A stretch of DNA of 64,000 nucleotides. Source: Sphingomonas echinoides. GTDB lineage: Bacteria; Pseudomonadota; Alphaproteobacteria; Sphingomonadales; Sphingomonadaceae. The position numbers and the translations under genes are program-made. Below the pieces are notes generated by a model. The model saw only the letters and a program-made list of their open reading frames with translations, had not been told where the DNA came from and did not search any database. Each line of letters opens with the position of its first letter. Within the stretch, counting starts at the first letter, position 1. Where the stretch lies: positions 1-64,000 of the forward strand of contig NZ_JAPYKK010000010.1 of the NCBI RefSeq assembly GCF_029623395.1, in the 5' to 3' direction. Positions 18,997-29,385 of the stretch are shown here, piece after piece.

Positions 18997-20094
18997 ATGC
19001 CAGACAAATTGATCGCCGCTTTCGTGGGCGCGCTGCGGCGAGGCGCCGCGCAAGGTGCCGCATGGGTTGCATTAGCGGCGGGATCTCCAGTGCCGTCCCC
19101 CGTCATCCTGTCCGAAATGATTGACCCGTCGCCGCCCTATCCCCAGGCGCATTCGTCGACGATCGTGCAGTTGGCGGACGGCACGCTCGCTGCGGCGTGG
19201 TTCGGCGGGTCGGGTGAAGGGCGACCGGACGTCTCGATCTGGTTCGCGCGGCGGCTGGCGACGGGCTGGGAGAAGCCCGTGGCCGTTGCGATCGGGCGCC
19301 TGAAGGACGGTACTCGGACTCCGACCTGGAACCCGGTGCTGTTCCAGCCGCCCGGCGGTCCGTTGCGACTGTTCTACAAGATCGGCCCAAATCCCCGGGC
19401 ATGGCAGGGTATGGAGATCGTCTCCAGCGATCGCGGGTGGCATTGGAGTGCTCCGCACTCTTTGCCGGAGGGGATCCTCGGACCAATCAAGAACAAGCCC
19501 GTCGCCCTCGCCGACGGCAGCTGGCTGTCCCCGTCGAGCCGCGAAGAGGGCACGCCCGAACATAATCGCTGGTTCCTCCGAATGGAACGATCGACCGATC
19601 GCGGGACAACGTGGCGCGCGCTGGACCCGATCGCATCCCCGATGGGGATAGAGGCGATTCAACCGAGCGTGCTGACCTATCCTGATCACCGGCTCGAACT
19701 TGTTGCGCGGACGCGGCAGGGGGCGCTTGCGATGAGCTGGTCGCGCGACAATGGGATATCGTGGAGCCCGCTCGCGGCAATCGATCTGCCCAACCCCAAT
19801 GCGGGCACCGATGCGGTTACGCTGGCGGATGGACGGCAATTGATCGTGTATAACCACAGTGCGCACTGGCCCGACCGACCCGGTGATGGACCCCGCTGGC
19901 CCCTGAACGTAGGCCTATCCAGCGACGGCGTGCATTGGCGCAACGTCCTGACGCTGGAAGACAAGCCGATTCCCGATGGGTACGCCTATCCTGCGGTCAT
20001 CCAGTCGCGCGATGGCCTGGTCCACATTTCCTACACGTGGAACCGGGTTCGGATTAAACATGTGGTCATCGACCCGGCGCGGCTGGCCGAGTAA
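18997..20094 (+). CDS. Sialidase-like BNR-repeat protein
   Basis: About 365 aa from the ATG at 18997. Asp-box (BNR) repeats S/T-x-D-x-G-x-x-W are seen in SSDRGWHWS, STDRGTTWRA and SRDNGISWSP, with a degenerate fourth in LSSDGVHWRN. The N-terminal motif HSSTIVQLADGTLAAAWFGG followed by EGRPDVSIWFARR is typical of the BNR_2 sialidase-like family of six-bladed propellers, some of which act on plant or extracellular glycans. A hydrophobic stretch (AAFVGALRRGAAQGAAWVAL) could be a poor signal sequence. The best ribosome site (AGAAGGAGAGG, 18942-18952) serves an ATG at 18954 in another frame; a TTG at 18961 is in frame. The true start is uncertain. Confidence 0.75.
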   Translation: MPDKLIAAFVGALRRGAAQGAAWVALAAGSPVPSPVILSEMIDPSPPYPQAHSSTIVQLADGTLAAAWFGGSGEGRPDVSIWFARRLATGWEKPVAVAIGRLKDGTRTPTWNPVLFQPPGGPLRLFYKIGPNPRAWQGMEIVSSDRGWHWSAPHSLPEGILGPIKNKPVALADGSWLSPSSREEGTPEHNRWFLRMERSTDRGTTWRALDPIASPMGIEAIQPSVLTYPDHRLELVARTRQGALAMSWSRDNGISWSPLAAIDLPNPNAGTDAVTLADGRQLIVYNHSAHWPDRPGDGPRWPLNVGLSSDGVHWRNVLTLEDKPIPDGYAYPAVIQSRDGLVHISYTWNRVRIKHVVIDPARLAE

Positions 20095-20150
20095 GGAAGC
20101 CGGACTCCTGCCGTACCGTTCGATTCCATAGGGGTGAACGAGCGACTCGG

Positions 20151-20179
20151 TTGACCCCGCTTGCGTCCCGCTGTATGCG
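20151..20179 (+). promoter_or_regulatory. Candidate str operon promoter
   Basis: TTGACC (20151-20156), a 17-bp spacer and TATGCG (20174-20179) lie about 175 bp before rpsL. This is the only good sigma-70-like match in the gap. Position and spacing are seen; function is inferred. Confidence 0.45.
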
Positions 20180-20192
20180 CACCTCCGCTCGA

Positions 20193-20277
20193 CCGGAGGT
20201 TTTCTCCGGGACGGTGCTTGAACATTGCTGGATGCATTCCAGGACCCGCGGGGCATATGTCCCTGACGGTCCTTTTT
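20193..20277 (+). promoter_or_regulatory. rpsL 5' leader with a terminator-like attenuator
   Basis: Downstream of the promoter candidate the leader holds CCGGAG-GTTTT-CTCCGG (20193-20209). It then has a larger hairpin with GGACC (20242-20246) pairing to GGTCC (20268-20272), an inner GGG/CCC pairing, and TTTTT at 20273-20277. The second resembles a Rho-independent terminator placed about 75 bp before rpsL. It could alternatively terminate transcription from the BNR gene. Confidence 0.5.
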
Positions 20278-20353
20278 GTATTCCCGAAATTTTGTTCTCG
20301 GGGGGCGTCATGGCTCCAGCAAAGTAACCATCGATCCAAGGTGAAGAGATTCA

Positions 20354-20725
20354 ATGCCGACAATCAACCAGCTGGTCCGCAAGGGCCGCGATCCGCAGAA
20401 GGCCAAGTCCAAGGTCCCTGCGATGGAAGCCAACCCGCAGAAGCGCGGTGTTTGCACCCGCGTCTACACGACGACCCCGAAGAAGCCGAACTCGGCTCTG
20501 CGCAAGGTGGCCAAGGTTCGCCTGACTAACCAGCGCGAAGTCATCAGCTACATTCCGGGTGAGGGCCACAACCTGCAGGAGCACTCGGTCGTGCTGATCC
20601 GTGGCGGTCGTGTTCGCGATCTTCCCGGCGTGCGCTACCATGTCCTGCGCGGTGTCCTCGATACACAGGGTGTCAAGGATCGTCGCCAGTCCCGTTCGAA
20701 GTACGGCGCCAAGCGTCCGAAGTAA
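20354..20725 (+). CDS. rpsL: 30S ribosomal protein S12
   Basis: 123 aa, full length. [16 protein letters not shown] opens the protein, and the decoding-site segment [20 protein letters not shown] has Lys at the streptomycin-relevant position 43, so no common streptomycin-resistance substitution is seen there. [20 protein letters not shown] and GVRYHVLRG complete the family pattern. First gene of rpsL-rpsG-fusA-tuf. rpoBC, often just upstream, is absent here; a sialidase-like gene occupies that place. Confidence 0.99.
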   Translation: MPTINQLVRKGRDPQKAKSKVPAMEANPQKRGVCTRVYTTTPKKPNSALRKVAKVRLTNQREVISYIPGEGHNLQEHSVVLIRGGRVRDLPGVRYHVLRGVLDTQGVKDRRQSRSKYGAKRPK

Positions 20726-20728
20726 GCC

Positions 20729-20749
20729 GGTCGGCTCTGATAGCCGACC
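20729..20749 (+). other. Perfect intercistronic hairpin, rpsL-rpsG
   Basis: GGTCGGCT-CTGAT-AGCCGACC: 8 bp, 5-nt loop, no T-tract. It may be a processing or stability element within the polycistronic mRNA. Confidence 0.6.
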
Positions 20750-20782
20750 ATCTTATGGCTGAAGTTAGAAAAGGTTTTTGAT

Positions 20783-21253
20783 ATGGCACGTCGTCGTCGG
20801 CCCGAAAAGCGGGTCATTCTTCCGGATCCCCAGTATGGGGACGAGGTTCTCTCCAAGTTCATGAACAGCGTGATGCTCGACGGCAAGAAGTCGGTCGCGG
20901 AGTTGATCGTCTACGGTGCGCTCGCAACCGTCGAGACGCGTGCCAAGAAGGACCCGATAGCGGTTTTTCATGACGCGCTGACCAACGTGAAGCCCGGCAT
21001 CGAAGTTCGCAGCCGCCGCGTCGGTGGTGCGACCTATCAGGTCCCGGTCGAGGTTCGCCCCGAGCGTGCTCAGGCCCTGGCAATCCGCTGGCTGATCACT
21101 GCCGCTCGTGCGCGCAGCGAGAACACCATGTCGGCACGCCTGTCGGGTGAGCTGATGGATGCGGCGAACAATCGCGGCAACGCGGTCAAGAAGCGTGAAG
21201 ACACGCATCGCATGGCCGAAGCCAACCGCGCCTTCTCGCATTATCGCTGGTAA
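20783..21253 (+). CDS. rpsG: 30S ribosomal protein S7
   Basis: 156 aa, usual bacterial length; assembly initiator of the 30S head that contacts the 16S 3' domain. Landmarks are [60 protein letters not shown] and [20 protein letters not shown]. Shine-Dalgarno-like AAAAGG lies upstream. Confidence 0.99.
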   Translation: MARRRRPEKRVILPDPQYGDEVLSKFMNSVMLDGKKSVAELIVYGALATVETRAKKDPIAVFHDALTNVKPGIEVRSRRVGGATYQVPVEVRPERAQALAIRWLITAARARSENTMSARLSGELMDAANNRGNAVKKREDTHRMAEANRAFSHYRW

Positions 21254-21300
21254 TCGTTCAGACGGCGGCTTTTCGCCGACAGAACTAACACCTATATATT

Positions 21301-21325
21301 GGGGAGCCGGTTTCGCTGGCTCCCC
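21301..21325 (+). other. Perfect intercistronic hairpin, rpsG-fusA
   Basis: GGGGAGCC (21301-21308) pairs with GGCTCCCC (21318-21325) across a 9-nt loop. No T-tract follows. It sits 22 bp before the fusA start, near the ribosome-binding site. Confidence 0.6.
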
Positions 21326-21347
21326 ATATCCTTAAGGAAGCACGATC

Positions 21348-23444
21348 ATGGCCCGCAGCCATCCGCTGGACCGCTATCGCAACATCGGCATCATGGCGCA
21401 CATCGACGCCGGCAAGACGACGACGACCGAGCGTATCCTCTATTACACCGGCAAGTCCTACAAGATCGGCGAAGTGCATGAAGGCACTGCGACGATGGAC
21501 TGGATGGAACAGGAGCAGGAGCGCGGGATCACGATCACGTCCGCCGCTACGACGTGCAAGTGGCGCGCCGAAGAAGGCAAGGGCGAAGAGCACCTGATCA
21601 ACATCATCGACACCCCCGGCCACGTCGACTTCACGATTGAAGTCGAGCGCTCGCTGCGCGTGCTCGACGGTGCGGTTGCCTGTTTCGATGGCGTTGCCGG
21701 CGTTGAGCCGCAGTCCGAGACGGTGTGGCGTCAGGCTGAAAAGTACAAAGTTCCGCGGATGTGCTTCGTCAACAAGCTCGACCGGACTGGTGCTGATTTC
21801 TATTTCTGCGTTCAGTCGATCATCGATCGCCTGGGTGCGCGTCCGGCTGTGCTGTATCTCCCGATCGGCATGGAAGGCGGCTTCAAGGGTCTCGTCGATC
21901 TCGTCGAGAACCGTGCGATCATCTGGCTCGAAGAGAGCCTCGGCGCGAAGTTCGAATATGCCGAGATCCCCGAGGATCTTGTCGACAAGGCAGCGAAGTA
22001 TCGCAGCGACCTGATCGAAATGGCGGTCGAGCAGGACGACGCGCTGATGGAGGCGTATCTCGAGGGCAACGAGCCGAGCACGGCCGACCTGAAGAAGCTG
22101 ATCCGCAAGGGCACGCTCAACTTCTCGTTCGTTCCGGTGGTTTGCGGTTCGGCGTTCAAGAACAAGGGCGTCCAGCCCCTGCTCGACGCGGTCGTCGACT
22201 ATCTGCCGTCGCCGCTCGACGTTCCGGCAATTCAGGGCCTCAAGCTCGACGGCACGACCGTCGACGAGCGTCCTTCGTCGGATGAGGCACCGTTCTCGGC
22301 CTTGGCGTTCAAGATCATGAACGATCCGTTCGTGGGTACGCTGACCTTCGCGCGCATTTACTCGGGCAAGCTCGAGACCGCGTCGCAGGTCACGAACTCG
22401 GTCAAGGACAAGAAGGAAAAGGTCGGTCGCATGCTGCTGATGCATGCGAACGAGCGCGAGGACATCCAGTTGGCATACGCGGGCGACATCGTCGCTCTCG
22501 CAGGCCTCAAGGACACCACGACGGGCGACACGCTCTGCGCGATGAACGCTCCGATCATCCTCGAGCGGATGGAATTCCCTGAGCCGGTGATCGAGCTTTC
22601 GGTCGAGCCCAAGACCAAGGCCGACCAGGAGAAGATGGGCGTCGCGCTCAATCGTCTCGCACGCGAGGATCCGTCGTTCCGCGTTTCGTCGGACTCCGAG
22701 TCGGGCCAGACCATCATCAAGGGCATGGGCGAGCTCCATCTTGAGATCCTGGTCGATCGCATGAAGCGTGAGTTCAAGGTCGAAGCAAACGTCGGCGCGC
22801 CGCAGGTTGCTTACCGTGAATATCTCGGCAAGCCAGTCGACGTGGATTACACCCACAAGAAGCAGTCGGGTGGTACCGGTCAGTTCGGTCGCGTGAAGGT
22901 CAAGGTTACGCCAGGCGAGCGCGGTTCGGGCATCATTTTCAAGGATGAGATCAAGGGCGGTAATATTCCGAAGGAATATATCCCCGCGATTGAAAAGGGC
23001 TTCCGCGAGACCGCTGCTACCGGTTCGCTGGTGGGCTTCCCGATCATCGACTTCGAGATCCTCGTTTATGACGGCGCCTACCATGACGTCGACTCGTCGG
23101 CGCTGGCGTTCGAAATCTGTGCTCGCGGCGCAATGCGTGAAGTCGCGCAGAAGGCCGGGATCAAGCTGCTCGAGCCGATCATGAAGGTCGAGGTCGTGAC
23201 GCCTGAGGATTACCTGGGCGACGTGATCGGCGACATGAACAGCCGCCGTGGCCAGATCCAGGGCACCGATACCCGCGGCAACGCGCAGTCGGTGGACGCG
23301 ATGGTTCCGCTGGCGAACATGTTCGGCTATGTGAACGCGCTGCGCTCGTTCACGCAGGGTCGTGCGAACTACTCGATGCAGTTCTCGCATTACGAGGAAG
23401 TCCCCGCGAACGTTGCGGACGAAGTGAAGGCCAAGCTGGCCTAA
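21348..23444 (+). CDS. fusA: Elongation factor G
   Basis: Translocase GTPase, 698 aa. G motifs: [20 protein letters not shown] (P-loop), [20 protein letters not shown] (G3) and [15 protein letters not shown] (G4). Domain IV/V signatures include [20 protein letters not shown] and [20 protein letters not shown]. Third gene of the str operon, with an AAGGA ribosome site. Nothing unusual in length or motifs. Confidence 0.99.
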   Translation: MARSHPLDRYRNIGIMAHIDAGKTTTTERILYYTGKSYKIGEVHEGTATMDWMEQEQERGITITSAATTCKWRAEEGKGEEHLINIIDTPGHVDFTIEVERSLRVLDGAVACFDGVAGVEPQSETVWRQAEKYKVPRMCFVNKLDRTGADFYFCVQSIIDRLGARPAVLYLPIGMEGGFKGLVDLVENRAIIWLEESLGAKFEYAEIPEDLVDKAAKYRSDLIEMAVEQDDALMEAYLEGNEPSTADLKKLIRKGTLNFSFVPVVCGSAFKNKGVQPLLDAVVDYLPSPLDVPAIQGLKLDGTTVDERPSSDEAPFSALAFKIMNDPFVGTLTFARIYSGKLETASQVTNSVKDKKEKVGRMLLMHANEREDIQLAYAGDIVALAGLKDTTTGDTLCAMNAPIILERMEFPEPVIELSVEPKTKADQEKMGVALNRLAREDPSFRVSSDSESGQTIIKGMGELHLEILVDRMKREFKVEANVGAPQVAYREYLGKPVDVDYTHKKQSGGTGQFGRVKVKVTPGERGSGIIFKDEIKGGNIPKEYIPAIEKGFRETAATGSLVGFPIIDFEILVYDGAYHDVDSSALAFEICARGAMREVAQKAGIKLLEPIMKVEVVTPEDYLGDVIGDMNSRRGQIQGTDTRGNAQSVDAMVPLANMFGYVNALRSFTQGRANYSMQFSHYEEVPANVADEVKAKLA

Positions 23445-23454
23445 GGCACCAAAC

Positions 23455-23477
23455 CTGACGCCCGAGATGGGCGTCAG
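23455..23477 (+). other. Perfect intercistronic hairpin, fusA-tuf
   Basis: CTGACGCCC-GAGAT-GGGCGTCAG: 9-bp stem, 5-nt loop, directly after the fusA stop, no T-tract. A second GC-rich stem (GGGGCGC...GCGCTCC with one G-T pair, about 23507-23530) follows before tuf. These may mark an RNA-processing point. Confidence 0.6.
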
Positions 23478-23565
23478 GGCTGGCGCTACCGAAAAACTCT
23501 CGCTATGGGGCGCGCTTCGCGTGGCGCTCCGGGCGAACCGAAAACGATCAATAAGGTAGGAAATC

Positions 23566-24759
23566 ATGGCGAAGGCAAAGTTTGAGCGGAACAAGCCGCA
23601 TCTTAACATCGGCACGATCGGCCACGTCGATCACGGCAAGACGTCGCTCACGGCTGCGATCACCAAGGTGCTCGCTGAGACCGGTGGCGCCACGTTCACC
23701 AGCTATGCCAACATCGACAAGGCTCCCGAGGAGCGCGAGCGCGGCATCACGATCTCGACCGCACACGTCGAGTATGAGACCGAAGCACGTCACTACGCGC
23801 ACGTCGATTGCCCGGGCCACGCCGATTATGTGAAGAACATGATCACCGGTGCGGCACAGATGGACGGCGCGATCCTCGTCGTCTCGGCGACCGACGGCCC
23901 GATGCCGCAGACCCGCGAGCACATCCTGCTCGCACGCCAGGTCGGCGTGCCGACGATGGTCGTGTTCATGAACAAGGTCGACCTCGTCGACGACGCCGAG
24001 ATTCTCGAGCTCGTCGAGCTGGAAATCCGCGAGCTGCTCTCGTCGTATGACTTCGACGGCGACAACATTCCGGTCATCCAGGGTTCGGCTGTTGCAGCAC
24101 TCAACGACGTCACGCCCGAGATCGGCCATGACGCCGTTCTCAAGCTGATGCAGGCTGTCGACACGTACCTGCCGCAGCCCGAGCGTCCGCTCGACAAGCC
24201 GTTCATGATGCCGATCGAGGACGTGTTCTCGATCTCGGGTCGTGGTACGGTTGTCACCGGCCGCGTCGAGACCGGCATCGTCAAGGTTGGCGAGGAAGTC
24301 GAGATCGTTGGTATTCACCCGGCAGTCCGCAAGACGACCGTCACGGGCGTCGAGATGTTCCGCAAGCTGCTCGACCAGGGCCAGGCAGGCGACAACATCG
24401 GCGCGCTGATCCGCGGCGTTGGTCGTGAAGAAGTCGAGCGTGGCCAGGTTCTCTGCAAGCCCGGCTCGATCAAGCCGCACACCGACTTCAACTCGGAAGT
24501 TTACGTGCTGTCGAAGGACGAGGGTGGCCGTCACACGCCGTTCTTTGCCAACTACCGCCCGCAGTTCTACTTCCGGACCACGGACGTTACCGGCACGGTC
24601 GAGCTGCCTGAGGGCACCGAGATGGTCATGCCCGGCGATAACGTTGCCCTCGGCGTCAAGCTGATCGCACCGATCGCCATGGACGTTGGCCAGCGCTTCA
24701 CGATCCGTGAAGGTGGCCGTACGGTCGGCTCGGGCATCGTTAGCGCGATCGCCAAGTAA
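23566..24759 (+). CDS. tuf: Elongation factor Tu
   Basis: 397 aa GTPase delivering aminoacyl-tRNA to the ribosome. Motifs: [40 protein letters not shown] and [21 protein letters not shown]-terminal [20 protein letters not shown] and [18 protein letters not shown] complete domain 3. Last gene before a strong terminator. Whether a second tuf copy exists cannot be told. Confidence 0.99.
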   Translation: MAKAKFERNKPHLNIGTIGHVDHGKTSLTAAITKVLAETGGATFTSYANIDKAPEERERGITISTAHVEYETEARHYAHVDCPGHADYVKNMITGAAQMDGAILVVSATDGPMPQTREHILLARQVGVPTMVVFMNKVDLVDDAEILELVELEIRELLSSYDFDGDNIPVIQGSAVAALNDVTPEIGHDAVLKLMQAVDTYLPQPERPLDKPFMMPIEDVFSISGRGTVVTGRVETGIVKVGEEVEIVGIHPAVRKTTVTGVEMFRKLLDQGQAGDNIGALIRGVGREEVERGQVLCKPGSIKPHTDFNSEVYVLSKDEGGRHTPFFANYRPQFYFRTTDVTGTVELPEGTEMVMPGDNVALGVKLIAPIAMDVGQRFTIREGGRTVGSGIVSAIAK

Positions 24760-24784
24760 GACACATCGTCTGAAAAAAAAGCTG

Positions 24785-24825
24785 CCGCCCGCGCCTCAAA
24801 TCGAGGCGCGGGCGGTTGCCTTTTT
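24785..24825 (+). terminator. Strong Rho-independent terminator after tuf
   Basis: A 13-bp perfect stem (CCGCCCGCGCCTC, 24785-24797, with its complement 24803-24815; loop AAATC) followed by TTGCCTTTTT. A-tract AAAAAAAA at 24773-24780 precedes it. Ends the str operon and separates it from rpsJ. Confidence 0.9.
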
Positions 24826-24915
24826 ATGGAGGCCGCTGTAATGCCCCGCCTCCGGTTTTAATTGAAACTAACTAGCGCCCGGTAACGGGCCCGCTCTTTC
24901 GCATTGGTAGGGACT

Positions 24916-25224
24916 ATGGACAGCAACATCCGCATCCGTCTGAAGGCGTTCGATCACCGCGTGCTCGATCAGGCGACCGGCGACATCGCCGACACTGCGC
25001 GCCGCACCGGCGCTCTCATCCGTGGCCCTATTCCTTTGCCGACGCGCATCGAGAAGTTCACGGTCAACCGTGGCCCGCACATCGACAAGAAGTCGCGTGA
25101 GCAGTTCGAAGTCCGCACCTACAAGCGCATGCTCGACATCGTTCAGCCAACCCCGCAGACGGTTGATGCGCTGATGAAGCTCGATCTCGCCGCAGGCGTT
25201 GACGTCGAGATCAAGCTCGCCTAA
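24916..25224 (+). CDS. rpsJ: 30S ribosomal protein S10
   Basis: 102 aa, full length. [20 protein letters not shown] and [20 protein letters not shown] are diagnostic. The ATG at 24916 was preferred to the in-frame TTG 12 bp upstream because S10 proteins begin at this residue. The protein also acts with NusB in antitermination. First gene of the S10 operon; separated from rplC by an unusual 248-bp gap. Confidence 0.98.
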   Translation: MDSNIRIRLKAFDHRVLDQATGDIADTARRTGALIRGPIPLPTRIEKFTVNRGPHIDKKSREQFEVRTYKRMLDIVQPTPQTVDALMKLDLAAGVDVEIKLA

Positions 25225-25472
25225 TAGCGACGCTTCGCAAGAGATTCGGCCCGTTTCGACGGGCCTGATAGGGATACCGCCAGCGTTTGCTGGGTCTGCG
25301 TCCCCCGACACGTTTCCCGTCATAGCGGGGGCACCAGCCCGGGTCGGGGCAGCAGTATAAAAGAAAATTGGGCTGAACCGGGTTCTCGTCGGAGCGATGC
25401 TTCGACGGGGGCCCAGCACGCATGTTTCGGAATGGTCCGGGATGTGCCTCTGCACTGATTGGAGCATTGGTC
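25225..25472 (+). promoter_or_regulatory. Structured rpsJ-rplC intergenic leader
   Basis: A 248-bp non-coding gap within the S10 operon. It holds GGCCCGT-TTCG-ACGGGCC (25248-25265, 7-bp stem with a TTCG loop) and CGTCGGAGC-GAT-GCTTCGACG (25387-25407, 9 bp with one G-T pair). An AT-rich patch around TATAAA (25356-25361) resembles a -10 box, but I see no good -35. It could be an autoregulatory leader for ribosomal-protein feedback, an internal promoter, or both. All functional readings are inference. Confidence 0.45.
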
Positions 25473-26228
25473 ATGCGCACTGGCGTGATCGCGAAAAAGT
25501 TGGGGATGACCCGCTTGTTCCAGGACGATGGGCGCCATGTGCCCGTCACCGTCCTGGCACTGGAAAATCTGCAAGTGGTGGCCGTTCGCGAGGCCGACCG
25601 TGATGGATATACTGCCGTACAGCTTGGTGCTGGCGTTGCGAAGGCGAAGAACGTCGCCAAGCCGCAGCGTGGCCACTTCGGCAAGGCCGAAGTCGAGCCC
25701 AAGGCGAAGGTCGCCGAATTCCGTGTCGCCGAGGATGCAGTCCTCGAAGTCGGCTCGACAATTTCGGCAGATCATTATGTTGCTGGCCAGATCGTCGATA
25801 TCCAGGGCGTGACCCAGGGTAAGGGCTTCCAGGGCGGCATGAAGCGTTGGGGCTTCGGCGGTTTGCGCGCGACCCACGGCGTCTCGGTCTCGCACCGTTC
25901 GCTCGGTTCGACCGGTCAGCGTCAGGATCCGGGCAAGGTCTTCAAGAACAAGAAGATGGCCGGGCAGATGGGCGACAAGAACCGCACCCAGCAGAATCTT
26001 GAAATCGTATCGACCGACGTCGAGCGTGGCCTCATCTTCGTCAAGGGTTCGGTCCCTGGCTCGAAGGGTGGCTGGTTGCTCGTCAAGGATTCGGTGAAGG
26101 TCGCGCGTCACGCCGATGCGCCTTACCCCGCCGGTCTCCGTCAGGTCGCCAACAACAACGACACCGCTCCCGCCGAGACGCCTTCCGACGTCGCGACTGT
26201 GGATGCGACTGACGGCCAGGAGGGCTGA
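25473..26228 (+). CDS. rplC: 50S ribosomal protein L3
   Basis: 251 aa. [20 protein letters not shown] opens it, and [24 protein letters not shown] sequence plus [20 protein letters not shown] are diagnostic. C-terminal extension of about 40 residues beyond the E. coli protein ([20 protein letters not shown]) is acidic and probably disordered, common in this lineage. ATG at 25473 follows GGAG (25461-25464). Confidence 0.98.
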   Translation: MRTGVIAKKLGMTRLFQDDGRHVPVTVLALENLQVVAVREADRDGYTAVQLGAGVAKAKNVAKPQRGHFGKAEVEPKAKVAEFRVAEDAVLEVGSTISADHYVAGQIVDIQGVTQGKGFQGGMKRWGFGGLRATHGVSVSHRSLGSTGQRQDPGKVFKNKKMAGQMGDKNRTQQNLEIVSTDVERGLIFVKGSVPGSKGGWLLVKDSVKVARHADAPYPAGLRQVANNNDTAPAETPSDVATVDATDGQEG

Positions 26229-26230
26229 TC

Positions 26231-26857
26231 ATGAAGGTTACCTCTCAGTCTTTCGACGGCGCAGCCGGCACGGAAGTCGAGCTCAACGACGAGGTCTTCG
26301 GCCTCGATCCGCGCGCTGACATTCTGCACCGCGTCGTTACCTGGCAGCTCGAAAAGCGTCGTGCGACCGCAAGTGGTACGCGTGAGCGCGCCGACGTTGC
26401 TCGCACCGGCAAGAAGTTCGGTCGCCAGAAGGGCGGCGGTACGGCTCGTCACGGCGATCGCCGCGCACCGATCTTCGTCGGTGGTGGTAAGGCGCACGGT
26501 CAGCGGACCCGCGACTTCAATCCTGGCTTGAACAAGAAGGTTCGTGCGCTCGGTCTGAAGATGGCGCTTTCGAGCCATGCGCAGGCTGGCACGCTGGTCG
26601 TCATGGACAGTCTGGCTGTCGAGGCGAACAAGACCAAGACGCTGATCGGCAGCTGGTCGAACATCGGTGCGGGCAAGACCGCACTCGTGATCGACGGTGA
26701 CATGGTCGACACGAGCTTCGCACTGGCCGCGGGCAACCTGCACACGATCAACGTGATGCCGGCTGCAGGCGCCAATGTGTACGATATCCTGAAGCACGAC
26801 ACGCTGGTCCTGACCCGCGCTGCCGTCGAAATGCTGGAGGCGCGCTTCAATGGCTAA
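26231..26857 (+). CDS. rplD: 50S ribosomal protein L4
   Basis: 208 aa. [40 protein letters not shown] (the extended loop near the exit tunnel) and [20 protein letters not shown] identify L4. In E. coli L4 represses its own operon, so the leader upstream of rplC is a possible target here. Its end overlaps rplW by 8 bp. Confidence 0.98.
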   Translation: MKVTSQSFDGAAGTEVELNDEVFGLDPRADILHRVVTWQLEKRRATASGTRERADVARTGKKFGRQKGGGTARHGDRRAPIFVGGGKAHGQRTRDFNPGLNKKVRALGLKMALSSHAQAGTLVVMDSLAVEANKTKTLIGSWSNIGAGKTALVIDGDMVDTSFALAAGNLHTINVMPAAGANVYDILKHDTLVLTRAAVEMLEARFNG

Positions 26858-27161
26858 GCCAAAAACCGCGATCGACGCGCGTCATTACGACGTGATCGTT
26901 GCACCGCACATCACCGAGAAGGCGACGTTGCTCAGCGAGCATAACGCCGTTGTGTTCAAGGTCACCAACGACGCGACCAAGCCGCAGATCAAGGCTGCAG
27001 TCGAGGCGCTGTTCGACGTGACCGTTCTGGGGGTCAACACGATCGTCCAGAAGGGCAAGACCAAGAAGTGGAAGGGTGCGCCCTACACGCGGTCCGACAT
27101 CAAGAAGGCGATCGTGACGTTGAAGGACGGTCAGTCCATCGACGTGACGACGGGGATCTGA
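26850..27161 (+). CDS. rplW: 50S ribosomal protein L23
   Basis: 103 aa. Sits at the tunnel exit and docks trigger factor and [43 protein letters not shown] and [20 protein letters not shown] are typical. Overlaps the rplD end by 8 bp, and rplB starts 4 bp after its stop. Confidence 0.98.
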   Translation: MAKPKTAIDARHYDVIVAPHITEKATLLSEHNAVVFKVTNDATKPQIKAAVEALFDVTVLGVNTIVQKGKTKKWKGAPYTRSDIKKAIVTLKDGQSIDVTTGI

Positions 27162-27165
27162 TCCG

Positions 27166-28020
27166 ATGGCACTGAAGCATTATAATCCGACCAGCCCCGG
27201 CCAACGCGGGCTCATCCTCGTCGACCGTTCGGCGTTGCACAAGGGCGGCCCCGTCAAGGCGCTGACCGAAGGCAAGCGCAAGACCGGTGGGCGCAACAAC
27301 AAGGGCCATGTGACCTCGCGCGGCATCGCCGGCGGTCACAAGCAGCGCTACCGCATCATCGACTTCAAGCGCCGTAACTGGGGCGTCGATGGCGTGGTCG
27401 AGCGGATCGAATATGATCCCAACCGAACTGCCTTCATCGCGCTGATCAACTACGGTCAGACTGCCGATGGCAAGGAAAACGTCGCGTACATCATCGCGCC
27501 GCAGCGCCTCGCCGTTGGCGACAAGGTGATCGCGGACAAGAAGACCGACGTTAAGCCGGGCAACGCGATGGAACTGGGCCAGATGCCGGTTGGCACGATC
27601 GTCCACAACGTCGAGATGAAGCCGGGCAAGGGCGGTCAGCTCGCGCGTTCGGCAGGCACGTACGTGCAGGTCGTCGGTCGCGACAAGGGCATGGTCATGG
27701 TCCGTCTCAACTCGGGCGAGCAGCGTTACCTCCACGCCAATTGCATGGCGACGGTCGGAGCGGTGTCGAATCCGGACAATGGCAACACCAACCTGGCGAA
27801 GGCCGGTCGTAACCGCTGGTTGGGCATCCGCCCGCTGACGCGTGGTGTCGCGAAGAACCCGGTCGACCATCCGCACGGCGGTGGTGAAGGCCGTACCTCG
27901 GGTGGCCGTCATCCGGTCACGCCATGGGGCAAGCCGACGAAGGGTGCGCGCACCCGTCACAACAAGTCGACGGATAAGATGATCATCCGTTCGCGTCATT
28001 CGACGAAGAGGAAGGGCTAA
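27166..28020 (+). CDS. rplB: 50S ribosomal protein L2
   Basis: 284 aa, essential for peptidyl transfer and subunit association. [40 protein letters not shown] and [20 protein letters not shown] (the loop reaching toward the catalytic centre) are diagnostic. ATG at 27166, one base before rpsS after the stop. Confidence 0.98.
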   Translation: MALKHYNPTSPGQRGLILVDRSALHKGGPVKALTEGKRKTGGRNNKGHVTSRGIAGGHKQRYRIIDFKRRNWGVDGVVERIEYDPNRTAFIALINYGQTADGKENVAYIIAPQRLAVGDKVIADKKTDVKPGNAMELGQMPVGTIVHNVEMKPGKGGQLARSAGTYVQVVGRDKGMVMVRLNSGEQRYLHANCMATVGAVSNPDNGNTNLAKAGRNRWLGIRPLTRGVAKNPVDHPHGGGEGRTSGGRHPVTPWGKPTKGARTRHNKSTDKMIIRSRHSTKRKG

Positions 28021-28021
28021 G

Positions 28022-28297
28022 ATGGCTCGCTCAGTCTGGAAGGGTCCGTTCGTGGACCTTCATCTGCTCAAGAAGGCAGAAACCGCGCAGGAAACCAACG
28101 CGCGCGGTGCGATCAAGACCTGGTCGCGTCGCTCGACGATCCTGCCACAGTTCGTCGGCCTCACGTTCAGCGTCTATAACGGCCGCAAGTTCGTGCCGGT
28201 CTCGGTCAACGAGGACATGGTGGGCATGAAGCTCGGCGAGTTCGCGCCCACCCGCTATTTCCCCGGCCATGCCGCGGACAAGAAGGGCAAGCGCTAA
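28022..28297 (+). CDS. rpsS: 30S ribosomal protein S19
   Basis: 91 aa, full length. [40 protein letters not shown] and [20 protein letters not shown] are diagnostic. Stop and rplV start overlap (TAATG), giving coupling. Confidence 0.98.
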   Translation: MARSVWKGPFVDLHLLKKAETAQETNARGAIKTWSRRSTILPQFVGLTFSVYNGRKFVPVSVNEDMVGMKLGEFAPTRYFPGHAADKKGKR

Positions 28298-28674
28298 TGT
28301 CTAAGGCAAAAGCTCCCCGCCGCGTGGCGGATAACGAGGCGCTCTCGGTCGGCACGCAGATTCGTGGTTCGGCGCAGAAGCTCGGTTTGGTTGCAGCGCT
28401 GATCCGCGGCAAGAAGGTCGGCGACGCGATGAACATCCTGCAGTTCTCGACCAAGGGCATGGCGGACGACGCGCGCAAGGTGCTGGCTTCGGCCATCGCC
28501 AACGCCGAGAACAACCATAATCTCGACGTCGACTCGCTCGTCGTTGCAGAGGCTTCGGTTGGCAAGTCGATCGTGATGAAGCGTTTCGCGACCCGCGGTC
28601 GCGGCAAGTCGACGCGCATCCTCAAGCCGTTCAGCCGTCTGCGCATCGTCGTGCGCGAGCAGGAAGAAGCATAA
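28297..28674 (+). CDS. rplV: 50S ribosomal protein L22
   Basis: 125 aa. Lines the exit tunnel. [40 protein letters not shown] and the beta-hairpin [20 protein letters not shown] are present without deletion, so no hallmark macrolide-resistance change is evident. TAATG overlaps at both ends. Confidence 0.98.
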   Translation: MSKAKAPRRVADNEALSVGTQIRGSAQKLGLVAALIRGKKVGDAMNILQFSTKGMADDARKVLASAIANAENNHNLDVDSLVVAEASVGKSIVMKRFATRGRGKSTRILKPFSRLRIVVREQEEA

Positions 28675-29375
28675 TGGGTCAGAAATCGAACCCGATCGGT
28701 CTGCGCCTGCAGATCAACCGTACGTGGGACAGCCGTTGGTACGCCGAAGGCGCTGACTACGGTCGTCTTCTCCTCGAAGACCTCAAGATGCGCGCTTACA
28801 TCATGAAGACGCTGCCGCAGGCCGCGATCTCCAAGGTGGTGATCGACCGTCCGGCCAAGCTGTGCCGCGTCTCGATCTTCGCGGCACGCCCTGGCGTGAT
28901 CATCGGCAAGAAGGGTGCGGACATCGAGAAGCTGCGTCGTACCCTCGGTGCGATGACTTCTTCGGACGTCAGCCTCAACATCGTCGAGATCCGCAAGCCG
29001 GAAGTCGACAGCAAGCTCGTCGCACAGGGCATCGCCGATCAGCTCGAGCGTCGTATCGCTTTCCGTCGCGCCATGAAGCGTGCGGTTCAGTCGGCGATGC
29101 GTCTCGGTGCCGAAGGCATCCGGATCAACTGCGGTGGCCGTCTTGGCGGCGCCGAGATCGCACGGTCGGAATGGTATCGCGAAGGTCGCGTTCCGCTCCA
29201 CACGCTGCGCGCAAACGTCGATTACGCCGAAGCGCAGGCACACACCGCGTACGGCGTGTGCGGCGTGAAGGTCTGGATCTTCAAGGGCGAAATCCTGGGT
29301 CATGACCCGATGGCGACCGACCGGCTGATGATGGAAGCACAGACTTCCGGCGTCCGGCCTGATCCGCGCCGCTAA
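28674..29375 (+). CDS. rpsC: 30S ribosomal protein S3
   Basis: 233 aa. N-terminal [22 protein letters not shown] domain motif [20 protein letters not shown], and C-terminal [20 protein letters not shown] identify S3, which lines the mRNA entry site. Normal length. rplP follows after 10 bp. Confidence 0.98.
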   Translation: MGQKSNPIGLRLQINRTWDSRWYAEGADYGRLLLEDLKMRAYIMKTLPQAAISKVVIDRPAKLCRVSIFAARPGVIIGKKGADIEKLRRTLGAMTSSDVSLNIVEIRKPEVDSKLVAQGIADQLERRIAFRRAMKRAVQSAMRLGAEGIRINCGGRLGGAEIARSEWYREGRVPLHTLRANVDYAEAQAHTAYGVCGVKVWIFKGEILGHDPMATDRLMMEAQTSGVRPDPRR

Positions 29376-29385
29376 GGAATAGATC

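Noticed and set aside
21285..23615. A 776-codon open frame on the minus strand across fusA
   Set aside because: It mirrors the highly conserved fusA gene; high GC content and codon bias produce long antisense frames. Its translation has no recognisable domain.
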